Positions 48,201 to 57,037 of a DNA stretch of 64,000 nucleotides are shown here, one piece after another (the first letter of the stretch is position 1; the number at the start of each line of letters is the position of its first letter). The notes beneath the pieces are model-generated. The model saw nothing but the letters and a program-made list of their open reading frames with translations, was not told where the DNA came from and ran no database searches. The translations under genes were made by a program, and so were the position numbers. The stretch comes from Allodiplogaster sudhausi (lineage: Eukaryota; Nematoda; Chromadorea; Rhabditida; Diplogasteridae): assembly GCA_945643635.1 (NCBI GenBank), contig CALZFC010000010.1, positions 1,788,501 through 1,852,500 of the forward strand, in the 5' to 3' direction.

Positions 48201-48527
48201 TGCCTTCCCTTCGCTGGACGACTTCTACCACGTCCATCTGCTCGTCATCTACTGGCTGCAGGTCAGAATTATTGATCTCAAAAAATGGCGAATTAATCAA
48301 CAAATTTTTCCTTTTTTCCCCAGAAAAATTCGCAATTATGAGAATTGCTGGACTTTTCGTGCGAAAACTTGGAATCAATGAATTCTTTGTTCCAGCGCAA
48401 GATCGGCAAGAAGATGAACGAGGAGGTGAAGGCGCTCATCAACGCGCTCGCCACGCACAGAAGAACGCCGCCGTCGCTCCCTCTCTCGCTCCCTCTACCG
48501 CCCCCTTCATCGTCAATGGCAAAGTAG
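45221..48527 (+). CDS. Soluble PTP-like protein with basic N-terminus, right-arm copy
   Basis: About 14 exons are readable: 45221-45244 (MFKRIVGY), 45382-45495, 45734-45910 (TQYKEKPSKEKRTSGKK, Lys-rich), about 46307-46402, 46478-46575, 46703-46799 (SPSNFNHATRVRL, FVAANR), 46909-46960 (RTLNFIVTS), 47040-47087 (SLSDVERFWRLVYD), 47186-47310 (QAEFVVVLSDL), 47430-47508, about 47640-47738 (VNIKAWPSSIWW), 47892-47999 (VVACPDGLSRACIFIAIS), 48160-48261 (VLRSVREQRFGAFPSLDDF) and 48396-48527. Segment order is that of a classical PTP domain. Cys-x5-Arg is intact, but HC is AC, WPD is WPS and the Gln loop lacks Gln. It could bind phosphotyrosine or have residual activity. No signal peptide or membrane helix was seen. 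AATAAA is at 48740. Most donors are GTC or GTT. Confidence 0.8.
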
Positions 48528-48699
48528 AGAAAGAGAGGAAGACGAGAGGAGATAACGGAGAGATCAGAGATCAATGATCTCGTTCCTCCTGGTCTTCCTG
48601 CTCACTGTCGTCCGATCCCTTTTGGTGTCTTCGAAATGAAGACCATTATGAATCTGAAGAGACACATCAATGTTGGTTCGAAGGGAAAAGAAAAGGATT

Positions 48700-49456
48700 A
48701 AAAGGGGAATATTTAATGTATCATCAATGACGATGAAAAAATAAAAATGGAAGAGAAACCAATGAACGGAGCATGTCTCTGGCGAATGTTTGCCCAAACA
48801 ATTTAAAATAGGAATTTGAGCGATGAAGTGTACCGTGCGGAACAACCTTTTTACTGCCACAGTATGCCAAGTTCTCTACTTCTCAGTGCTGCTGCATTTG
48901 CGGATACAATTGGCTTCACAATTAATTGAAAAGTGGAGTTTGGACAACTGCCAGGTGGTAGAAAAAAATGTCAACAACTTCACTGTTTCAATGGGGATCA
49001 ATGTATGTACATTACATTCATATGAATACAATGGATCTTCTTTGAATTGGTATTGATTGATGACTATCTGTATCGTTTGGAATAGTTAAATTTTCAATAC
49101 CGAAAAGTAGTCGGGTTTACCCTCGATTGCCATCGTGCGGCCAAGAGATTGTCTGATTTTCTCAGGTAGTTTAATTCTAGATTTACTCTCGTGATACTGT
49201 CGTGAAAGTGATGGCGTCTCGAAGCATAACGATATTTTCTCTCATCAATAAGAATGATTGCATAGTTCATATGAGGGCCGTGAACACCATGTGAACAAGA
49301 TTTGTACTCTTTTTTTAAAATCTTTATCTTGGACAAATCTATGCATCTTTCGGGTTCATAATACAATAGAGAACATCGTTGAGCGTGGTCTGTTTAAATG
49401 AGCAATTCTTCTACGCTTCGTCTATTCGGCAAAAAAAAGCAGGGAAATAAAGAAGT
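48700..49456. other. Stretch outside the right arm without a confirmed gene
   Basis: A frame at 48823-49056 (+) includes SQLIEKWSLDNCQVVEKNV and NNFTVSMGINVC and looks more protein-like than chance. It has a CAG acceptor-like site near 48860 and a CAG|GT site near 48956. I cannot assign it. Confidence 0.3.
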
Positions 49457-50050
49457 CTATCTTTTCCCCTCTTCAATGGCTGCGCTCACAATAACATTCT
49501 TGTCTAACAATCCGACTTGAAGGTTGGCTGCGCCGTCCTTTGTCTCTTTGCACTGCTCCGACAGAGCACACGTCGTGGCGTACATTGGCCCGAAGCCCAT
49601 GGTGCGCACGCTGCCGAGGCGGAAGAGGTTGTTCTGGTGGCAGTCGATGTAGGGCGCCGTCGACCAGACGCCGCCCACCGGCACCTGCCCAAGAACGGCT
49701 CTGGATGTCGCTGGTTAGGATGGGTGGGAGGCCGGGCACGAATCGAGGGGTGGAGGGATTTAATTCGTCAACGTTAAGCAAGGGCCGGTCAGCTCTGTGT
49801 ACACCTATTTACAGATGTAGAACACCCAAAAAACAGAACAGTATATTCAAGGATGGCCCCGGAATTACTGAGCCGAGAAGGGCCCCCTCCATCCACTGAC
49901 ATAGAGCTGCGCGTCCTTGACACACTCGTAGATGACGCAGTGCGTGTCGCGGCGAAGAAGCGACGCATCGCAAGACTCGCCTTCCGGGCACTCAGCCGTC
50001 GTGTGAACCGGGCCCGGGCACTTGTCACAGCCTGGTAGTGGGGGATCGTG

Positions 50051-50083
<33 letters not shown>

Positions 50084-50694
50084 CTACCTCTCTTTCTCTC
50101 TCTCTTCCCTCTCTTTCTATCTCTCTCTCTCTCTCTCGATGTTCGCTTTCTCGGCTTGTCAATGTAAACGTGTCCTGGACAGCGCTAAAACTGTCTCCTT
50201 CTGTCCCTTTCTCTTTCGCCCGCTCTCTTCTCCTTTTGCAATTTCATTTACTCTGTTACTCTACCTTTGTCTGCTTCCTTTCATGACTTTTCAATGGAAT
50301 CATGTACTAAAAAAACCAAATGTTCGATTCTTGAATTTAGTCTTTTAGCGATCCTTTCAACTCCCAATGCCTATCGCTCATGATGCCTTCAACATTCCCC
50401 TCACCTCGCAGACTGCACGTAATTGCCGGGTTTCTGCCGTGGTTTCTGCCGAGGGCCGTACAGTTGCCGTTCTTGCACACGAGCGCGTCGGCGTAGTTGC
50501 CAGAGTACTAAAAAAAACATTTTAAAAAGAACTAAAATAATATTTAAAAAAAAACTTGCTAAATTTATTTACATTGTTCCATAGGATAAGACGAGCTGGA
50601 TAAACTAGAAGAAGAAGAAGGAAAGATTGGACGCATTTATTAGTGAAGGGGACGCCAAGCAGAGAAGAAGAACAGCGAGCGAGAACGGGCGCAT
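49457..50694 (-). pseudogene. Secreted cysteine-rich protein, family member C, lacking exon 2
   Basis: Exon 1 starts at 50694 (MRPFSLAVLLLCLASPSLIN) but runs straight into sequence matching the 3' part of gene A's intron 2 (CTTCTAGTTTATCCAGCTCG). Exon 2 and most of intron 2 have been deleted. Exon 3 (50507-50405) reads YADALVCKNGNCTALGRN with the usual Trp replaced by Cys. Exon 4 (50031-49901) reads GCDKCPGPVHTTAECPEGES then DTHCVIYECVKDAQLY. Exon 5 (49684-49457) reads GGVWSTAPYIDCHQNNLFRL and has a longer, cysteine-poor tail ending AAIEEGKR. Exon 1 cannot join exon 3 without a stop unless an alternative donor is used. It is either a pseudogene or a shortened member; sites are otherwise clean. 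Confidence 0.62.
50050..50140 (+). repeat. (TC)n microsatellite in intron 3 of gene C
   Basis: (GA)n in the sense of gene C, at the same intron position as in A and B. Confidence 0.9.
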
Positions 50695-51224
50695 TCACTA
50701 CTGCAACCGTTTCCATTTCAGAATAAAAAGACATGGGATTTAATTTCTCAAATTCATACAAAGTTATTGTTCGAAGTGGCCGCGAACTCTAATGGTCAGT
50801 TGCGATACAATTTCCTCTCTCTCAAAAGTCCAACCAATAACGTTTCGTTTATTCATAGATAGCAGTCAAATGCATCATTAAAAGAAAAATCCAAGGAGGT
50901 TAGAAACCGATCGTGAAAAAGACTATGAAACTCAGTACAGAGTGCCCAGGCCGAAACCGAAATTGCTTCAGTTGTTCGCACTGACGCCAACTGACCGATC
51001 ATCTATTTATTGTGCAATTTTTTTTACTTCCTCTTTCTCATTCTCTCTCTCTCTCCTCTCTCTTGGTTCTCTCAGTCTCTCAAATTTGAAATTTGTGCCC
51101 TTCTCGTTCTTTCTTTTCGTGATGAAAGGATTAATATCAAATTCAAGAGTATGTACATATGTTGTATGGTCATTGAATTGACCTTATTCCTTGGAGCAAA
51201 AATGTGGTGTAGATGTTGGCGAAG

Positions 51225-51303
51225 GGGCGAGAGAGAGAGAGAGAGCGAACGAGAGAGAGAGAGAGAGCGAGAGAGAGAGAGAACGAGAGAGAGAGAGAGA
51301 GAC
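51225..51303 (+). repeat. (GA)n microsatellite
   Basis: AGAG repeat directly upstream of the GC-rich element, paired with a TC-rich run at about 51030-51080. Confidence 0.9.
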
Positions 51304-51364
51304 AGATGGAGACCGAGTCAGAACTTAATGGTTTTGCATATTTACTTTGCTTGTCTAATCATCT

Positions 51365-51830
51365 TTGGCCCGCCAACAGGGGTGGCCGGGGGCCGAAAAT
51401 ATCCGGCCCCGGCCCCCTGGGAAGGCCCCGGCCCCCCAGGTCGGCCCCGGCCCCGGCCCCGGCCCCCGTGGTAGGCCCCGAAGGAGGCCCCAACCCCAAA
51501 GCTATAAAAAAATTTTCTTTAAAAAATTTCGCGTCGGTGAAAAAAAAAACCATCCAAAATTGAGAAAATGCGTATGTACTACACATCTGTAACGTATACT
51601 GAATAAAACGTGACATATTTCATCATAAATTGGCTCATAATGTGTTCAACTGGGGGTGAAATTCATTTTATTATCTACAGCCACCAGGGTAGGCCACGGC
51701 CCCGTTCACGGACCCTGAGGTCGGCCCCGGCCCCCGCTTCCAAGCTCGGCCCCGGCCCCGGCCCCGGCCCCCAGGGTCGGCCCCGGCCCCGGGGGCCGGG
51801 GCCGGGGCCGGCCACCCCTGCCCGCCAACA
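51365..51830 (+). mobile_element. GC-rich dispersed element with GGCCCC arrays, copy 1
   Basis: Arrays of CCCCGG/GGCCCC words form both ends (51380-51500 and 51685-51825). The AT-rich core contains CCCCAACCCCAAAGCTA, TTTCGCGTCGG, AAAATTGAGAAAATGCGTAT and ATAAATTGGCTCATAAT. The same core recurs at 60380-60560. Long frames across it are low-complexity artefacts. A repeated core with arrayed ends suggests a small non-autonomous element whose termini have expanded. Confidence 0.65.
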
Positions 51831-54800
51831 CTTCGAATTTGCCTCAGTTGCTCGGTGTGCTCGCACTGATGCCAAGGTGAGGATTATCCAGAATTCGGTT
51901 TTTATTTAAATCATATTTTATAAGGAAAATTGTTATTATTGTTATTTTTAATTTATTTCCGAAATCTGGCCAAGTCGTCGCCAATCTTGAGACGGCACTT
52001 CAGGTGGACAGTGAAGAAAGGATCTCTTCTGCTCCCCCCCCCCTCTCTGGAAAGCGAAGCTCATCAGTTGCTCAGTGCGTGCTGACGTCATGCTGATCAT
52101 TGATCAAGATTAGATGAATTACAATTTTTATTTCATAAAAAATTTTCTACCTTTCTACTGAAAAAGGCCCGCTTGTGGAGGCTTTTTCAGTATCACGCTG
52201 AAAACACCGCAAAAAATATTTTTTTTATCAGTAATTCTGCGAAGTTTAATAGGTCTACGTTGGATACGTGGAGTTACTAATGTAATTACGACGCCATAAT
52301 ATCTCAAAAATCAAAAAGCAAAAATATGGCAGAGATCCGCCGGCACGGCCGAAGTTTTTGTCTGGCCGATCTGCCAAAATATGGATACATGCGATTCGCG
52401 GGAAAGGGTCCGAACTCTGCGCAAGGAGACATTATCAGCATTTTGCTTTCTTCTCTCTGCATTTCATGCCGACAGCTGCTCGTACTGACGCTGCACTTTT
52501 ATTCCACGCTGCTGTATATTAATTTTAAAAATACACCTTATTCATGAATTAGGCCTCGAACAACACACGTGTCATTTTTGAAATGCTGCATGAATAATTT
52601 TTCGATTCGTTCTAAAAAATTAAATTTGCATATGGACTAATAAAAATAGCCGTTTCTCACTCGCGCTTCCCCTTTCTTCTCATTTCACTACCAAAAGAAC
52701 CTGGAGACGGCTGATCTTAAGATGAGCCCGCGAAAAAAAAAAGTCTGCAATTTTTACACAATATAAAATATATTTAAAGACGCCTTCCTTCTTCAAACTT
52801 TTACTGTCTTCCAAAGTATTGTTGTTATTCAATTTTTTTCTGACAGAAATCTTTTTATAAGATAAGAAAAGGTTTGACTCTTGTCAAGAGATATTTTCTA
52901 ATTATAAATGATATTTTGCTAAGTAAATAATACCTTTGAGAACGCCGATAAATGAAGATGGATCCATAAATGTTACTCTGCAAGGCGGAGAAAAGGAAGA
53001 GAAGGGAAAGATAGAGGAGACGCAGAAAACGACGGAAGAAGGTGTTTACTTTTTGTTTATTTGTTTTTTTAATGAATAAATAAAATTAAACATATTTAGA
53101 AATCATTTCAGACAACGACGCCAGCAACAACGGCAAGAATGTCAACGGCAGCGCCATTTCGCCATGCAGCAGTTGTGAAGTGCGGGAGATCAATTTGTGA
53201 TTTAATTGCTTCCTATTATATTTATTGATTAATATATTTACAAATCGATTTGCTCAATGACAGGAACAACTATTTTTCTAAACAAATATTTAGCAATCAT
53301 AAATGCTTTTTTTTAAACATATTAATCAGAAAATTACTTAAGATAAAATTACTTAAGAATACAAAGGAAAAAGGAACGAAGCACAAATCGGTTCGAAATA
53401 CCTACATGCATATTTTTCCATCCGATTTCTTAAGTATTCTCTTTTAGCCAAAATTTACATTTTAAATTGCACCTGAAATAGGGACATGAGAGATTATCAA
53501 TTTGAAAAGAACTTTTTCCAGGAATTTTTACCAATAAATTATTGTAGACTTTCGTGCTCCATAAAAATTAAATGATTTAGAAGAAACACAAGAAGAAAAA
53601 GAAGAGGGACAAGATGACGAAGAGACATTCCAAGCACAGGACGAAGCCCCGGTGGCCCTCTCGCCGCCCCTCGCGCGGGATTCCCCCACGACCCCCTCGG
53701 CACCCCTCGCGCGGGGGCTCTCTACGACCCCGGCTGGTCGCCCGCTCGACCCGGTGGATGGTCCGACGCCTGTCACGCTCAGAACGGCCATCAACTGGAC
53801 GCCCGAGGAATAGGATGGTTTGTAAATTTGAAAAAAAGAAGCAATCTGTCTAGTAATTTCTGTCTAGTGACAAGGGAGATATTGTCTAGTGATATTGACT
53901 CCCCGCAGCCATGATACTCTCTTCATCTCTTTTCAGCCCGTGACTCCGAGCCCGGCCTCGTGCCCTCTCAAATCTGCCATTACTCTGATATGATGGAGCG
54001 ACTTCTTCGCTTGGGCAACCCCGGCGAGCCCGAGCGAATCCGTGATCTCATCTCCAAGGAGGAAGTCTTTTACATGTGCAGTCAGTAAAGGCGGGAAATT
54101 CAAAAATGCATCCCTTGCTTCGAGCGTCCCAATAACAAAATTTGTCAAAATTGATACGAATATTTAGCATCATCATTCTTGAGGTGCAATAATGATTGTT
54201 TGCTTCTTTTTTGGAACTTCTGGCGCTTAAAAAAAGAGGTAGAAGACATATTACCATATTATGGCTTCATTTAAGTTACGATATGAATAATAACGGGTTA
54301 CGCTAGCTACATACACTTCTTTTCCATTTTTAGTGGACGCCCAGAAGCTTTTCCTCTCCCAGCCAGCCATGCTCGAGCTGGCGGCGCCGGTGCGCGTTGT
54401 CTGCGACACCCATGGCCACTTCTACGACACCATTCGCATCTTCAACAAGGTCAGAGGGCGTGGCTTACGAATAGGCTCCGCCCACCCGTCCAGCTTGTAC
54501 TCGACTGCTTTCCCGTTTCCAGTGCGGCTTCCCGCCGCTCTCGAACTACCTCTTTCTCGGCGATTACGTCGACCACGGCGAGTACAGCATCGAGAACATC
54601 CTGCTGCTGCTTGCCTACAAGGTCGCATAGGCTCCGCCCACCCGTCCAATCTCCCTGATTTGTTATTCTTTAGCTTCTCTACCCGCTCAACTTCTTCCTC
54701 CTCCGCGGACACCACGAGAATGTGCTGGTGAATCGGGTTAATTATGATTTCTTTAAAAAAATATATATTATATACATTTATTTATAAAATCACAAAAAAA

Positions 54801-55329
54801 ATTAATTTTCCATTTTAGCAATATAAAATATTTATGAGGATTGATCACATTCTAAAGAAGAAAAGAAAAGGAGCATATTATCATTCTTATTTCAGTAGCT
54901 TCAATTCAAGTCCAATTGCCTCGAGCATTTCGGCAGCTTCCGCGTCTTCATAGCGTTTCAGGTGGTCTTCCTGAAATCTGGTGCTTTATCCAAACAAAAT
55001 CAATAAAATAATCGATACTCTTATGAAAATCTATTTCACAATCAGTATTTATGCATACGTAAATAATAATAAAAAGAATGTCTCTCCAGGAAGTCTTCAA
55101 CGTCATGCCACTCTCTGCTGTGGTCGGTGGCCGTATTTTCTGTGTCCACGGTTACATTTCGCCCAAGCTCGAGTTGCTTCAGGACCTTCGCGACATTCCA
55201 CGGTCTCTGGCTTACTGTAGCGGCTGAAAATGCTTGGTCATAGTTGAATGTTTCTCATGTGCCATATTGGTTATCTCCGAGTCCCCGTGCCTCTTATTCT
55301 CTCTCCTATCGTTCTCTACCCTCTCTTCC

Positions 55330-55408
55330 CCTATCGACTCTCTCTCTCTCTCTTTCTCTCTTTCTCTCTCTCACTCTCTCTTTCTTTCTCTCTATTTCTC
55401 TCTCTCCT
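55330..55408 (+). repeat. (TC)n microsatellite in the PP1-like gene
   Basis: TCTC repeat ending at the acceptor of the exon starting 55412, so it may also serve as its polypyrimidine tract. Confidence 0.9.
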
Positions 55409-56056
55409 CAGCCCGATGATCCCTCAAACTAAATACGAAATCAGCAGTCTGATCGACAGCAAACTGAAGCATCTCACGACTGTCGCCCACAACATCCTCT
55501 GGTCGGAGCCGGTTCGCACCCTTGGCGGCTTTCATGTATACGGTGGCACGACGCGCTTTAATGGTTTACAGTGCAAGGCGCACAAAAAATGTTTTACGGT
55601 TTCACGACGCACTAAAAATGATTGATGGTGCTACGACGCACTTTGCACCTCCTACCTATAAGTTTAGAGATTTACATGCAATCAATACAAGTCGATCTTC
55701 AAATCTCTTCAAGAGCTTGCTTTACTTCACTAAAATCATACAACGACCACACACATCGAATATTGTGGTTTCCGGAAATCTGTGACTTGCGCAGGAGAAC
55801 TTCCTGCGCGGTTCAAACGGCATCGCTTTCGGAGAGATGGCGCTCAGCAAGGTGATGGAGAAGCTCGACATTGATTTGGCTAGTTTTTTTTTTAAATCTT
55901 TTACTTGATTATCTTTTATAACATGAATCATTTGAACTGAATAATGCAATAACAAAATTATTATTAAATTTCTCTTCCAGATTGTCCGCGGTCACCTGCC
56001 CGTGCAGAGCGGCTACGAGTTCTACTTTGACCGTCGACTGGTTGGTGACCAGGGTT

Positions 56057-56275
56057 AGGGAGAGGGAATGAGAGAGTGGAGAGATGGAGAGAGAGAGGGA
56101 AGAAGGACAGAGAAATCAGAGTGAAAAAAGAGAGAGAGAGGGAATGAGAGAAAGAAAGAGATGCAGAGATCGAGAGGGAAAAGAGGGAATGAGAGGAAGA
56201 AAGAGATGGAGAGAGCGAGAGGGAAGAGAGACAGAGAAGTCAGAGTGAGAAAGGGAGATAGAGAGAGAAAGAGAA
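56057..56275 (+). repeat. (GA)n microsatellite in the last intron of the PP1-like gene
   Basis: AGAG-rich repeat. It is the inverse of the (TC)n run at 55330 in the same gene and could pair with it in the transcript. Confidence 0.9.
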
Positions 56276-56819
56276 AAGACGGATAAAGAGTGACTGTTGT
56301 GACACAACTCGTAATTATACTTTTTGTGTTCAGGATGTCGCAACGAACTTCGAGAAGCCGACAACTGAAAAGCCTGCGCTCAAGACTTGACTGGCCTTAC
56401 ATTTTTGAATGCTAAGGATAAGGCTAGGCCTTATGATTTAGCACCATCCATGACAACGCGTTTCGTGTTTCAAACTGACCCTCTTCCCAACCCTCTGCTC
56501 TTTTCGCTGTCGGTTGATAAAGATCTCCTTGTATTTGGGATATTATTAGTCTCCATAGGTCGGCTGTTTTTGAACAAACGATCTCTCGTATTGAGACAAC
56601 GAGATTACAGGCGTCAGAGAAACAACGATTCGGCGTCGGCTTTCGTTTTGCAAACGTTTGATAAGTCGCATTTAATAGCTATAAAACGAGACGTCTTTCG
56701 TTGAAATAAGGGCGCGAAAAGATTATTGCCAATGTCTGTGGGCCGTATAATAGTGGACGAAATGGATGAACAATTCATTCTTGTGTAGGCTCCCAGCAAT
56801 ACGACAGCCGATTCTGTAT

Positions 56820-57037
56820 GATATTGCACGGCTTTCGCTTCGTGAACATTAAGTGGCATTTGATAGCTTCCACAGCGAAACGTTATTCGTTTGGACATTT
56901 GATCGGGAAGAAATTTTGTCACTACTTAAACGTCGCAGCTTCTTCGAACAATCATTCACTTTGTCTGAATTTGAGCTGAGCCCTCTTAAATCGCATAATT
57001 TTTTCCTCTCTCAAACGGAAAAAAACGGTTGCAGGAA
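56820..57037 (+). promoter_or_regulatory. Conserved upstream region of secreted-protein gene B
   Basis: Shares GTTATTCGTT, CACTACTTAAACGTCG, TTCGAACAATCATTCACTTT and GTCTGAATTTG with the region upstream of gene A, ending in a CGGTTGCAG just before the ATG. Confidence 0.55.

Larger units (their letters stand above)
37415..48700 (-). repeat. Right arm of the giant inverted duplication
   Basis: Reverse complement of 6440-20930. It holds the receptor pseudophosphatase gene on -, a polypurine tract, a four-unit array and the soluble PTP gene on +. Members D and C of the secreted cysteine-rich family lie directly outside its inner and outer edges. Confidence 0.88.
50960..52500 (+). repeat. Scattered degenerate motif CAGTTGCTCG...GCACTGA
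   Basis: Similar 30-40 bp segments occur near 50966 (CAGTTGTTCGCACTGACGCC), 51846 (CAGTTGCTCGGTGTGCTCGC), 52067 (CAGTTGCTCAGTGCGTGCTG) and 52480 (CAGCTGCTCGTACTGACGCT). They are spaced 200-900 bp apart. Their role is unknown; they may be remnants of a duplicated exon or element. Confidence 0.45.
52930..56390 (+). pseudogene. PP1-type Ser/Thr phosphatase relative, probably inactive (in-frame stop, missing C-terminal core)
   Basis: N-terminal exons (about 52950-53037, 53113-53178, 53577-53830) are acidic and Pro-rich (EETQEEKEEGQDDEE; LDPVDGPTPVTLRTAINW). The last of these has an in-frame TAG after TPEE before joining DSEPGLVPSQ at about 53937. The PP1 core then follows: MMERLLRLGNPGE; FLSQPAMLELAAPVRVVCDT then HGHFYD (about 54331-54450); [15 protein letters not shown] (54523-54618); FFLLRGHHENVLVNR (about 54674-54738); FNVMPLSAVVGGRIFCVHGY (55090-55202); AHNILWSEPV (55412-55535); FGEMALSKVMEKLDIDL (about 55796-55876); IVRGHLPVQSGYEFYFDRRL (from 55981); final exon ending at 56390. 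Metal-site residues Asp64, His66, Asp92, His173 and His248 are present in PP1 numbering, but Asn124 is His. The SAPNYC segment is missing. One donor is GC (TTG|GCTAGT). The 5' start was not found. Confidence 0.68.

Noticed and set aside
6440..48700. Assembly or amplification artefact producing the palindrome
   Set aside because: The arms differ by many substitutions, separate deletions and array copy number, which an artefact would not create.
51010..51909. Gly/Pro/Arg-rich frames on both strands
   Set aside because: They are translations of GGCCCC arrays and (GA)n repeats and would not be conserved in copy 2 of the element.
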